Shown one piece after another: positions 54,689-63,142 of a DNA stretch of 64,000 bases. The notes under the pieces are model-generated. The model had not been told where the DNA came from and made no database searches. It saw nothing but the letters and a program-made list of their open reading frames with translations. Position 1 is the stretch's first letter. Each line of letters opens with the position of its first letter. The position numbers and the translations under genes were made by a program. Location of the stretch: assembly GCA_036156195.1 (NCBI GenBank), contig JAYZUZ010000011.1, positions 186,001-250,000 of the forward strand, written 5' to 3'. The stretch comes from Abyssibacter sp036156195. Lineage in GTDB: Bacteria > Pseudomonadota > Gammaproteobacteria > Nevskiales > OUC007.

Positions 54689-54829
54689 GGGCGTATTCCA
54701 ACACGGTCTGGGCCGGAACGGGAACGTAGAACGAGGAGAACCTGGCGGAACACTGTCGGTGGAAACCTGTCGCAGGTGATGCGCGCCCCAGCATGGGTGC
54801 GCGCCATCCGACCGACCAAGGAGCACATC

Positions 54830-55402
54830 ATGGCTTATGCCGAGCACAAACCGGTGGCCATACTGGCCACCGACGGATTCGAGCAAATCGAACTGACCTC
54901 ACCACGTGCCGCATTGGAAGACGCCGGCCTGGAGACCCGGATCGTCTCCGACAAGGCTGGCGATATCCAGGGCATGCACCACGCCGACAAAGGCGACCGC
55001 TTCTCCGTGGACACGACGTTGGAGGACGCAAAGGCCTCGGATTTCGACGCCGTCGTGATCCCGGGCGGCCTGTTCTCACCGGATACGCTGCGGACCAACG
55101 ACGCGGCTTTGCGCTTTGTTCGGGACTTTTTCGCACAGAAAAAAGTCGTCTCAGCTATCTGCCACGGCCCCCAGGTACTGATCTCGGCTGGCGTCGTCGA
55201 AAACCGCGAGATGACCGCCGTGCCTGCCGTGCAAACCGACCTGCGCAACGCCGGCGCGATTGTCATGGACACGGAAATGGTCTGCGACCAGGGCTTGGTG
55301 ACCTCCCGCGTGCCGGATGATCTGCCGGCTTTCACCACCAAGCTGGTCGAAGAGATTGAAGAAGGCCGACACGCAGCCCAGCGACAAAGCCTCAATTCAT
55401 GA
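54830..55402 (+). CDS. DJ-1/PfpI family protein (YhbO-like)
   Basis: This is a 190-aa class I glutamine amidotransferase-like protein of the DJ-1/PfpI group. The nucleophile elbow is SAICHGPQVL with the cysteine; the conserved Glu is in DGFEQIELTSP, and PGGLFSPDTLR is typical. Members act in stress, as proteases or deglycases, with disputed activity. I chose the ATG at 54830 with AAGGAG 6 bases upstream; the upstream frame overlaps other genes. Confidence 0.9.
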   Translation: MAYAEHKPVAILATDGFEQIELTSPRAALEDAGLETRIVSDKAGDIQGMHHADKGDRFSVDTTLEDAKASDFDAVVIPGGLFSPDTLRTNDAALRFVRDFFAQKKVVSAICHGPQVLISAGVVENREMTAVPAVQTDLRNAGAIVMDTEMVCDQGLVTSRVPDDLPAFTTKLVEEIEEGRHAAQRQSLNS

Positions 55403-55464
55403 ACTCTGCCTGCTACCGCCAGGGTCCCACGGGTGCCGGGGGGCGCCCGCGGGGCTGTGCCCGG

Positions 55465-55623
55465 TTATTTCTTCACGATCACCCACACGGCGTGGATGAT
55501 GCCCGGCACGTAACCCAGAATGGTCAGCAGGATATTGAGCCAGAAGTGCAGGCCAATCCCGACCTGCAGAAACACGCCAACCGGCGGCAGGATGATGGCG
55601 AGCAGTATGCGAATCACGTCCAT
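55465..55623 (-). CDS. Pmp3/YqaE-family small membrane protein
   Basis: This short gene of 52 aa is easily missed. Read from an ATG at 55621-55623 it gives MDVIRILLAIILPPVGVFL, then IGLHFWLNILLTILGYVPG and ends IIHAVWVIVKK. The two hydrophobic helices and the LPPVGVFL and GYVPGIIHA stretches are the Pmp3/YqaE signature. The family stabilises membranes under salt, cold or alkaline stress. GAGGTG lies about 8 bases before the start. It converges with the PfpI gene. Confidence 0.93.
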   Translation of the reverse strand: MDVIRILLAIILPPVGVFLQVGIGLHFWLNILLTILGYVPGIIHAVWVIVKK

Positions 55624-55780
55624 GATGGTCACCTCGTCGAATCATTGAAAGCAGTAGCGGCGCTGCGTCGAAGCGCAGGCCCCCAGCCCGACCGGGCAAC
55701 GGCCCGCGACGGGATGGGTCGTCGGTTCAGACACCCCTGAGAACGAAAATTCCCCGGCGTACGACTCCACAGCCGCTCGA

Positions 55781-57688
55781 TCAGGCCGGCCGGTACACCT
55801 CGCCGCCTTGTTCTCGGAACTCGCGCGCTTTCTCTTCCATCCCGGTTTCCACCGCCACCGGGATGGCTTCGATCCCCTGCTTGGCGGCGTAGTCACGCAC
55901 GTCCTGTGTGATCTTCATGGAGCAGAAATGCGGACCGCACATGGAGCAGAAATGCGCCACCTTGGCGGAGTCCTTTGGCAGGGTCTCATCATGGAATTCC
56001 TTGGCCTTCTCCGGATCCAGTCCCAGATTGAACTGATCTTCCCAGCGAAACTCGAAGCGGGCCTTTGACAACGCGTTGTCGCGGACCTGGGCCGCCGGGT
56101 GCCCCTTGGCCAGGTCTGCGGCATGCGCGGCAATCTTGTAGGTGACAATGCCCTCGCGGACATCGTCCTTGTCAGGCAGGCCCAGATGCTCCTTGGGAGT
56201 GACATAACAAAGCATGGCCGTGCCGTACCAGCCGATCTGCGCGGCGCCAATCCCCGAGGTGATGTGGTCGTAGCCGGGTGCAATGTCGGTGACCAGTGGC
56301 CCAAGGGTATAGAACGGCGCTTCAAAGCAGTCGCGCAGCTCCTTGTCCATGTTCTCCTTGATGAGCTGCATGGGGACGTGGCCGGGGCCTTCAATCATGA
56401 CCTGACAATCGTGTTCCCAGGCGATCTTGGTCAATTCGCCCAGCGTTTCCAGCTCGGCAAACTGAGCGGCGTCATTCGCATCCGACAGGCAGCCCGGGCG
56501 TAACCCGTCACCCAGTGAAAACGCCACATCGTAGGCTTTCATGATTGCGCAGATCTCTTCGAAGTGGGTGTACAGGAAGGACTCCTGATGATGCGCAAGA
56601 CACCACTTCGCCATGATCGAACCACCGCGTGAGACGATGCCGGTCAAACGGTCCGCCGTCATTGGCACATACGCCAGCCGCACGCCTGCGTGGATGGTGA
56701 AATAGTCCACGCCCTGTTCTGCCTGTTCGATGAGCGTGTCGCGGAACAGCTCCCAGGTGAGGTCTTCGGCTTTGCCGTCAACCTTTTCCAGCGCCTGGTA
56801 AATCGGCACAGTGCCAATCGGCACCGGTGAGTTGCGCACAATCCACTCACGCGTCTCGTGGATGTGCTTGCCGGTGGACAAGTCCATCACCGTGTCCGCA
56901 CCCCAGCGCGTGGCCCAGACCATCTTCTCCACCTCCTCGGAAATCGACGAGGTCACCGCCGAATTCCCGATGTTGGCGTTGATCTTCACCCGGAAGTTGC
57001 GGCCAATGATCATGGGCTCCGACTCAGGGTGATTGATGTTGTTCGGGATGATCGCCCGGCCCGCGGCGATCTCCGCGCGCACAAACTCTGGCGTCACCTC
57101 CGCCGGCAAGCGAGCGCCGAAGCCCTGCCCCCCGTGCTGGCGCCGCAGATAGCCGGCGGCCTCGTACTCGGCCCGCAGTTCAGCCAGCCGCGCGTTCTCG
57201 CGGATGGCGACGAATTCCATCTCCGGCGTGACAATGCCCCGCTTGGCGTAGTGCATCTGCGTCACATTGGCGCCACTGCGCGCCTTACGCGGCGCTCGGA
57301 TATGTCCGAACCGCAGTTCTGCCGTGGCGGGGTCAGCAGCCCGGTGCTGCCCGAACTCCGAGCTCGGCCCGGCGAGCTGCTCAGTATCCCGGCGCGCCTC
57401 GATCCAGCCCGCACGCAGCGGCGGCAACCCAGCCAGCAGGTCGATGTCCACGGCCGGGTCCTGGTAGGGACCGGAGGTGTCGTACACGGTGACCGAGGGG
57501 TTGGTCTCCAGCCCGGATTCCGTGCGCGTGGGCGAGCACTGAATCTCGCGCATAGGCACGCGAACGCCGGGCTGTTCGCCGTCGACGTAGATCTTGTGTG
57601 ACTGGGTAAACGGGGCGCGCATCTCGTCGCGAACACGGCGGGCGTTCTCGGCGATGTCGATGGCAACGGTGTTGGGCGTGGCGCTCAT
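55781..57688 (-). CDS. thiC: Phosphomethylpyrimidine synthase ThiC
   Basis: ThiC is the radical SAM enzyme that makes the pyrimidine half of thiamine from aminoimidazole ribotide. The C-terminal [4Fe-4S] motif is CSMCGPHFC. Conserved stretches include MIEGPGHVPM and FYTLGPLVTDIAPGYDHI (core GPLVTDIAPGYDH). I chose the ATG at 57688 (MSATPNTVAID, 635 aa) with GAGGAG 6 bases upstream; the frame to 57766 runs into the riboswitch. A TPP riboswitch controls it. Confidence 0.96.
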   Translation of the reverse strand: MSATPNTVAIDIAENARRVRDEMRAPFTQSHKIYVDGEQPGVRVPMREIQCSPTRTESGLETNPSVTVYDTSGPYQDPAVDIDLLAGLPPLRAGWIEARRDTEQLAGPSSEFGQHRAADPATAELRFGHIRAPRKARSGANVTQMHYAKRGIVTPEMEFVAIRENARLAELRAEYEAAGYLRRQHGGQGFGARLPAEVTPEFVRAEIAAGRAIIPNNINHPESEPMIIGRNFRVKINANIGNSAVTSSISEEVEKMVWATRWGADTVMDLSTGKHIHETREWIVRNSPVPIGTVPIYQALEKVDGKAEDLTWELFRDTLIEQAEQGVDYFTIHAGVRLAYVPMTADRLTGIVSRGGSIMAKWCLAHHQESFLYTHFEEICAIMKAYDVAFSLGDGLRPGCLSDANDAAQFAELETLGELTKIAWEHDCQVMIEGPGHVPMQLIKENMDKELRDCFEAPFYTLGPLVTDIAPGYDHITSGIGAAQIGWYGTAMLCYVTPKEHLGLPDKDDVREGIVTYKIAAHAADLAKGHPAAQVRDNALSKARFEFRWEDQFNLGLDPEKAKEFHDETLPKDSAKVAHFCSMCGPHFCSMKITQDVRDYAAKQGIEAIPVAVETGMEEKAREFREQGGEVYRPA

Positions 57689-57746
57689 GGGGGGCTCCTC
57701 GCCGGCATCGCGAACGACAGGGCCTGCAAGAATCGCGGGCCACGTC

Positions 57747-57822
57747 CGCTCCCTACGCCGGCACAATCCGGTTCAGGTTCCAAGGGACTCTCTCAGCCTC
57801 AATCGGGCACCCCTGGGACGTC
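57747..57822 (-). promoter_or_regulatory. TPP riboswitch (THI box) of thiC
   Basis: On the minus strand the aptamer core reads GGGGTGCCC, GGCTGAGAGAGTCCC, then ACCTGAACCGGATTGTGCCGG (cited as GAACCGGATTGTGCCGG) and GTAGGGA. This is the THI box with the CUGAGA and ACCUGA motifs, and the outer GTCCC/GGGA ends pair as P1. Thiamine pyrophosphate binding is expected to lower thiC expression. The aptamer ends about 60 bases before the thiC ATG. Confidence 0.95.
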
Positions 57823-57978
57823 GCGGCTAGCTTACGTGAACCGCCGCCCGTCGCGAAGCGCTCCCCGCGCGTCGGTCACCCGCCCCCTGCCTCCACGAAG
57901 TCGGCCGCCCACACTCAAGATTTCTGGCGTCGGGCCGAAACCCGCCGTTGCCCGACCTGAGAGAGGCCGGGTTCGCGC

Positions 57979-59901
57979 TTGCCCGGGCAGGACACCGCGA
58001 GACCGCCTCGACCAACCGGCTTGATTCAGACGCTGACCATCGTGACTCCACTGAACACGCTCGATTTTCCGGCGCCGGCCAACGGCCCCGAGCGACTGGT
58101 CGCGCTGAGAGACAGCGGACTGATGACCTCGGTTCCAGAGCATCGGTTTGACCGGCTTACGGCACTCGCAGCCGAAATGTTCGGCGCCCCGATCGCACTG
58201 ATCAGCCTCCTGGACGCCCACGCGCAAGTGTCCAAATCGGCCCAAGGTCTGGATGCGCGCGAAGTCGGTCGCGCACTCTCCATTTGCGATCAGGTCATCC
58301 GGGCCGCCGCGCCACTTGTTGTGGAAGATGCCCGCAACGATGCGCGCTTCCACCATCATCCGCTGATTGCCAGCAGCCCACATATCCGGATGTACGCCGG
58401 CTTCCCGGTGTGGGGGAGCGGGCATCGTGTGATCGGAACGCTTTGCGTCATGGACACTCGCCCACGCCATCTGTCCGAATCGCAGCGACAAGTTCTTCGC
58501 TTGCTGGCCCAAATCACCGAGGATGAAATTCAGCGCGGCAAGGCGTTGCATCAGGCTGCGGACCGAGCACTGGCATTAATTTATCGAGACGATGCGACGC
58601 AGTTGCCCAATCTGACTTGGCTCGCCAAGGAGGCCGACGCGCTGCCGCCCTGCCGAGGCTCGCGAGCGGACCTGCTTATTCGCACAGCTTTGCTGAGCCT
58701 GAACTCCGCTATCGTCTCCCTCGACGACGAAAACAAAACTGCTCGCGCCATGCGCCATTGCGCTGAACAAATGCGCAGCATTCTGCCCGCCAAAGCGCTG
58801 ATCGCCCGTGGCGGTGACGATGAACTTGTGGCGCTCATTCCAAACGCACCCAAAGACCGCAGACTGCCAGCGCTGCTTGGCGAAATTCACGATGCGATCG
58901 AGCAGGCCCAGCTCCCGGGCACTGGCGGACTACAGATGATCGTGCGATCCGGCGCGTGTGCTGCAGAACCCGGCGGCACGCCGTTTCGCCGCTTGATGGC
59001 ACAGGCGGGACTGGCGCTGCGGGAAGTGCTTCGACCCGATGTCCACGCCGACTACGCCATCTGCAACGATGCCATTCGCCAACAACTGGATCGCCGCGCC
59101 GACATTCATCGCCGTCTGCGCAACGCCATTGAAAACGGCGCACTGGACGCCCACGCCCAACCCATCATCGATGTGCGCAGCGGCGCACTCGCTGGTGCGG
59201 AGCTGCTGTGTCGCTGGACCGACCCCGAGTTGGGACCGATTTCGCCCGCCGAGTTTGTCCCGCTCGCCGAAGAATGGGGCTTGGCGCTGCCGCTCACCCA
59301 GTACATGTTCTCCGCCCTGTTCAGGCTACGGGCGAGCCTATGTGACGCGGGGTTACAGACCTGCCGTTTGTCGATCAACGTACCGGGCTTTCTACTCCGG
59401 GAACAGGCACTCATCGATTCGGTCATCGCTCAGTTGCAGGCCGGTGAGCTGGATGGCTCACAGATCATGCTGGAGATCACCGAACACTCCTTTGTCGCCG
59501 CGGATCAGCGGCTGCTGAGCCACATCCATCGTCTGCGCGAGCAAGGGATTCAGTGCGCGGTGGACGACTTTGGGACCGGCTACGCATCCTTCGGCCAACT
59601 CAAGTCCATGCCCGTCGATGCCGTCAAACTGGACCGCGTATTTGTACAGCGTATTGCCGACGACCCGCGTGACGCTGCGATCGTCAGCGGCATGCAACGC
59701 ATGCTCGGCGACCTTGGACTCACCGTGATTGCGGAAGGCGTGGAGACGCCCGAGCAACTGGAGATGTTGGCAGCCTTCGGCTGCCCGCTGGCCCAGGGCT
59801 GGCTATTCGACCGAGCGCTGCCGTCGGAGACCTTCGTGGCGAAAGCCCGCTCGCAACGCATCTGGTCCGGGGCCCGCCCGAGCCCGGCGGCCGCCCATTA
59901 G
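57979..59901 (+). CDS. GAF - degenerate GGDEF - EAL signalling protein
   Basis: This is a 640-aa c-di-GMP signalling protein. A GAF sensor domain is at about residues 55-195 (FDRLTALAAEMFGAPIALISLLD, core GAPIALISLLD). A GGDEF-like domain follows, with DATQLPNLTWL in place of the usual TGLPNR stretch and RGGDDELVAL instead of GGDEF. The EAL domain is at residues 390-630: GAELLCRW, SINVPGFL, MLEITEHSF, DDFGTGYASFG, VKLDRVFV and VIAEGVET. Its catalytic acids look present, so it is probably a phosphodiesterase. The start is uncertain: TTG 57979, TTG 58021 or GTG 58042. Confidence 0.85.
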   Translation: MPGQDTARPPRPTGLIQTLTIVTPLNTLDFPAPANGPERLVALRDSGLMTSVPEHRFDRLTALAAEMFGAPIALISLLDAHAQVSKSAQGLDAREVGRALSICDQVIRAAAPLVVEDARNDARFHHHPLIASSPHIRMYAGFPVWGSGHRVIGTLCVMDTRPRHLSESQRQVLRLLAQITEDEIQRGKALHQAADRALALIYRDDATQLPNLTWLAKEADALPPCRGSRADLLIRTALLSLNSAIVSLDDENKTARAMRHCAEQMRSILPAKALIARGGDDELVALIPNAPKDRRLPALLGEIHDAIEQAQLPGTGGLQMIVRSGACAAEPGGTPFRRLMAQAGLALREVLRPDVHADYAICNDAIRQQLDRRADIHRRLRNAIENGALDAHAQPIIDVRSGALAGAELLCRWTDPELGPISPAEFVPLAEEWGLALPLTQYMFSALFRLRASLCDAGLQTCRLSINVPGFLLREQALIDSVIAQLQAGELDGSQIMLEITEHSFVAADQRLLSHIHRLREQGIQCAVDDFGTGYASFGQLKSMPVDAVKLDRVFVQRIADDPRDAAIVSGMQRMLGDLGLTVIAEGVETPEQLEMLAAFGCPLAQGWLFDRALPSETFVAKARSQRIWSGARPSPAAAH

Positions 59902-60230
59902 TTCAGCCGTGGCTGAGACGCAGGTGACCGTGACCGCTGCAGTTGCTTCTGGGCTTCCTCACGCGCGTGGCGCCGCTGCGCCTTGGTCATGCATACGGTT
60001 CTTGGGAAGTGAGTGCCCATGACATCCTCTCGACGGCAGATCAGGTCGTCATCATCAGCCTCTGCCTCTGCCTGCTGAATCGTCTTGTAGCGGCGCTCCC
60101 CTTCAGTTCCTTTCACCAGCACATCGTCCTGCGGTGTCGTCACACACCCCGAGCCCAGCGTCGCCAGCACGCTCAACGTTGCCCCAATAACCACACGCAA
60201 GGCCCATGCGGGCGATGATCTGTGGTTCAT
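59898..60230 (-). CDS. Small lipoprotein, unknown function
   Basis: This is a 110-aa lipoprotein: signal with lipobox LGSGC (VVIGATLSVLATLGSGC, start ATG 60230). The mature part is short and acidic, then LICRREDVMGTHFPRTVCMTKAQRR (core REDVMGTHFPRTVC), with two cysteines framing the T-G-x-x-x-P-R stretch. I have seen this kind of motif in many small proteobacterial lipoproteins of unknown role. It converges with the GAF-EAL gene and overlaps its stop by 4 bases. Confidence 0.7.
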   Translation of the reverse strand: MNHRSSPAWALRVVIGATLSVLATLGSGCVTTPQDDVLVKGTEGERRYKTIQQAEAEADDDDLICRREDVMGTHFPRTVCMTKAQRRHAREEAQKQLQRSRSPASQPRLN

Positions 60231-60330
60231 TCCCTGTCCCATTCTCGACATCCGATCTGAGTTCATGTTGGACCGCAAGCGTACGCGTTCTCCAGCATCC
60301 GCTGGTCATGCGAGGTGGTCAATCTGTCCC

Positions 60331-61257
60331 TTATGACAAAGAAGACGACGATGTCTCCGCCTGAGCAGCGCAGCAGTCCGCCGAGCGCCGCCGGATAATC
60401 TCGGCTAGCGCGCGGGCTCCGGGGCCTGCAAATTCCCCGTCCGGCAGTATCAGATAAAGCGTGGCCTCGCGTTCATGCCCCGGCGCCATCGGCAACGGGC
60501 GGAGCTGTCCGCTCTCCAGCTCGGGACGAATGATGTGCTCGGCAAACCAGGCAAAGCCGAGCCCCATGCGCACGGCCTGGATGGACGTGGCCTTGTTGCT
60601 GACAGTCCAGCGCTGCTCCGCGCCCAGCCAAGCGCCGCTATCGCGGTCGCGGCTGGCACCGGAATCGCGAATGACGAGTTGGCGGTGCTGTCGCAGGTCC
60701 CGAAATGTCAGCGGGCGTTGGAGCTGATGCAGGGGATGCGTCGGGTGTGCCACCGGGATGAATCGCACCGGCAGCAGCGGCTCGCCGGCAAAACCGACCG
60801 GCACCCGCGGCGAGATGCCCAGGTCGACCTTCCGGCCGAGTATGGCTTCGTCGGTGCCGCCCAGCACTGTCTCCTGCAACTCGATATGCGTCTGTGGAAA
60901 CGCCTCGGCAAACAGCTCGAAGCACTGCAGCAACAGCCAGGTGGGGTAGAGAATCTCCACCGCCAGGTTGAGGACCGGCTCGGTACCCGAGGCCAGCCGC
61001 TGTGCTCCATGCTCCAGCTGCTCGGCGTCATCCAGCAAGGCCCTGGCACGCTGTAACAATGCAGCGCCGACATCGGTGAGTTGAGCCTTACGCCCCTCCA
61101 CGCGGAAGACCTGAATATCCAGCGTGCGCTCCAGTTTCTGCACGGCATAGCTCACCGACGACTGGCTCTTGTGCAGGCGCTCAGCCGCCTGGGCATAGCC
61201 GCCAGCCTCCACCACGGCGACCAGCGCTCTCCACTGCTCCAGCGATATTCTTGCCAT
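60331..61257 (-). CDS. LysR-family transcriptional regulator
   Basis: This 308-aa protein has the N-terminal LysR helix-turn-helix (SLEQWRALVAVVEAGGYAQAAERLHKSQSSVSYAVQKLE, cited as AAERLHKSQSSVSYAVQKLE) and a PBP-like effector domain. It is divergent from azoR across an AT-rich gap, the usual arrangement for a LysR protein that controls its neighbour. The effector is unknown; azoR and the pirin gene are likely targets. Confidence 0.9.
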   Translation of the reverse strand: MARISLEQWRALVAVVEAGGYAQAAERLHKSQSSVSYAVQKLERTLDIQVFRVEGRKAQLTDVGAALLQRARALLDDAEQLEHGAQRLASGTEPVLNLAVEILYPTWLLLQCFELFAEAFPQTHIELQETVLGGTDEAILGRKVDLGISPRVPVGFAGEPLLPVRFIPVAHPTHPLHQLQRPLTFRDLRQHRQLVIRDSGASRDRDSGAWLGAEQRWTVSNKATSIQAVRMGLGFAWFAEHIIRPELESGQLRPLPMAPGHEREATLYLILPDGEFAGPGARALAEIIRRRSADCCAAQAETSSSSLS

Positions 61258-61359
61258 CCTGAATGTTCCAATTTTTAGATATATATACGCATAATATTCT
61301 GCTTTTTAATTGAATAAACAGATTGTTTAATGCGGGTCACCCCTCCCATGGAGCTCGAC
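61258..61359. promoter_or_regulatory. AT-rich divergent control region of lysR and azoR
   Basis: About 100 bases, much richer in A and T than the surroundings, with AGATATATATACGCATAATA and TTTTTAATTGAATAAA. It should hold both promoters and the LysR sites. A TAATAT -10-like box is at about 61293-61298. I cannot assign exact boxes. Confidence 0.55.
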
Positions 61360-61962
61360 ATGACCCAGATCCTCTCTATTCGCACCAGCATGCATTCCGA
61401 GTCAGCCCAGTCGGCTCAACTGGCACAGCAATTCATTGCACACTGGCAGCAAAGCCATGGCGACGCGCGCGTCGTCCAGCGCGACCTAGCGACTGACCCG
61501 ATCCCGCATCTGACGGCCAAACGCTTCACTGCCTTCACAACACCCGTGTCCGAACGCACCGACAAGCAGACCGCAGAGGTTGCCCAATCAGACGCCTTGA
61601 TCGCAGAGCTGCAGGCCAGCGATGTGATTGTGCTGGCGTTGCCGATGTACAACTTCGGGATTCCTTCGACACTCAAGGCGTACTTCGACCACATCGCCCG
61701 GGCCGGCATCACATTCCGGTACACCGAGAATGGCCCGCAAGGACTGCTCACCGGCAAACGCGCCTTCGTCCTGGCCACTCGGGGCGGGCAGTACGCCGGT
61801 ACGGACAGGGATACACAGACCCGCTACGTCCGTGACTTTCTCGGGTTCATCGGCATCGATGACGTGTCATTTGTCTACGCCGAGGGCTTGGCAATGGGCG
61901 ATGCGCATCGTGTCACCGCCCTGCAGGAGGCCGAGCGAGCCATCACAACGCTTGCCGCCTAA
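61360..61962 (+). CDS. azoR: FMN-dependent NADH-azoreductase
   Basis: AzoR is a flavodoxin-fold oxidoreductase of 200 aa that reduces quinones and azo compounds. Conserved parts are ILSIRTSMHSESAQS (phosphate-binding loop), LALPMYNFGIPSTLKAYFDH (core PMYNFGIPSTLKAY) and FVLATRGGQY. I chose the ATG at 61360 (MTQILSIR) with GGAG just upstream. It precedes a pirin gene by 34 bases, and both face a LysR regulator. Confidence 0.92.
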   Translation: MTQILSIRTSMHSESAQSAQLAQQFIAHWQQSHGDARVVQRDLATDPIPHLTAKRFTAFTTPVSERTDKQTAEVAQSDALIAELQASDVIVLALPMYNFGIPSTLKAYFDHIARAGITFRYTENGPQGLLTGKRAFVLATRGGQYAGTDRDTQTRYVRDFLGFIGIDDVSFVYAEGLAMGDAHRVTALQEAERAITTLAA

Positions 61963-61996
61963 TACACTGGCTCACCGACGCCCAGGAGGACCGACC

Positions 61997-62839
61997 ATGC
62001 GCGAACGGCCACTCACCCAGATTATCCCGTCCATGCCGGCGTCCGACGGCGCCGGCGTCAAACTTCGCCGCAGCCTCGGCGCCAGCCAGGCGCTGCGCCA
62101 GGATCCGTTTCTGATGCTGGACGAGTTTTTCTCCGACAATCCGGATGACTACCTCGCCGGGTTTCCCTCGCATCCCCACCGCGGCTTCGAGACGGTCACC
62201 TACATGTTGGATGGTCACATGCAGCACAAGGACCACCTCGGCAACACGGGCGACCTCGGCCCCGGTGACGTCCAGTGGATGACAGCCGCACGCGGCATTA
62301 TTCACTCGGAGATGCCGCAGCAGCGTGAGGGTCGGATGCGCGGTTTTCAGCTCTGGATCAACCTGCCGGCTGCATTGAAAATGCAGCCGGCAGGCTATCG
62401 GGATATTCCGGCCGGACAGATTCCGGAACACCACATTGACGGTGGGCAGGTGCGGGTCATCGCTGGACGCTGGATGGATGCGTCGGGCGAGATCACCGGC
62501 CCCGTACAACGGCCGGTGACCGAGCCCACCATGCTGGACCTGCACCTCGACGCCGGCGCAGCGGTCGAGGTACCGCTACCACCGCACCACCACGCCTTCG
62601 TCTACGTCTACGAAGGCGCGGCCCGCATCGGTGAGCAAACAGTGCCCCACCGCGCCGCCGGCCTGCTGGGTCCGGGCGAACACCTGCGCATTCATGCCGA
62701 CGACGACACGCGGCTGCTGGTGCTGGCCGCCAAGCCCCTGGGCGAACCCGTGGTGCAATACGGGCCGTTTGTGATGAACACCCGCGAGGAGATCGAACAG
62801 GCCCTACGGGACTACCGCGACGGCACCCTCGCCGCCTGA
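61997..62839 (+). CDS. Pirin family protein
   Basis: This is a 280-aa bicupin of the pirin/YhhW group. The metal residues are in HPHRGFETVTYMLDG (two His) and HKDHLGNTG; the QWMTAARGIIHSEM stretch is the family signature. Some pirins have quercetin dioxygenase activity; the bacterial role is often linked to stress. CAGGAGG lies about 6 bases before the ATG at 61997. It probably shares a transcript with azoR. Confidence 0.92.
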   Translation: MRERPLTQIIPSMPASDGAGVKLRRSLGASQALRQDPFLMLDEFFSDNPDDYLAGFPSHPHRGFETVTYMLDGHMQHKDHLGNTGDLGPGDVQWMTAARGIIHSEMPQQREGRMRGFQLWINLPAALKMQPAGYRDIPAGQIPEHHIDGGQVRVIAGRWMDASGEITGPVQRPVTEPTMLDLHLDAGAAVEVPLPPHHHAFVYVYEGAARIGEQTVPHRAAGLLGPGEHLRIHADDDTRLLVLAAKPLGEPVVQYGPFVMNTREEIEQALRDYRDGTLAA

Positions 62840-63142
62840 CCGACGCCTCGGGCAACTTGGCCCCGGTATTGCCTACTCCTTGACCGAGCAACATCGCTCG
62901 GGGAATCGCGGCGCAGGCCGCGGTGCGGTTGGTAGGCCATGCCGTGGGCGCGGCCGGCCAACCCAAGGGGAGCAGCCAGCAACTGGGGAATGGCTGATCG
63001 GTCTTCTGATCCCCTGGCTCCAGAGGCCACTGGAGCCAGGGGTGACGGAGCCCCGGAGGGCCTCGACACCGCTTGAACCTGTGCCGCCTTTGCGTGGCCT
63101 GCGGCTAGTGCCGCCCGGCAACGCCAGCAAAGGAGTTGCACG
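62840..63142 (+). other. Structured non-coding leader upstream of amt
   Basis: About 300 bases between the pirin stop and the amt start, with no supported gene on either strand. A stem GGTATTGCCTAC / GTAGGCCATGCC (near 62868 and 62933; 12 bp, one mismatch) could enclose two hairpins: CCGAGC-AACATC-GCTCGG (62884-62901) and CGCGGC-GCAG-GCCGCG. Further on are CAGCCA / TGGCTG and a perfect 13-bp stem CCCCTGGCTCCAG / CTGGAGCCAGGGG (63011-63042). The layout suggests a structured RNA. I recognise no known riboswitch. The T-runs of an intrinsic terminator are absent. Confidence 0.45.

Noticed and set aside
54383..54829. N-terminal extension of the PfpI-family gene
   Set aside because: The stretch overlaps another gene on the opposite strand and has no family character; the ATG at 54830 has a good ribosome site.
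62880..63120. Possible 6S RNA in the amt leader
   Set aside because: GCGGTTGGTAGGCCATGCC and CTTGAACC resemble 6S blocks, but they are about 150 bases apart, the long bulged stem is not formed, and the usual zapA/ygfA neighbours are absent.
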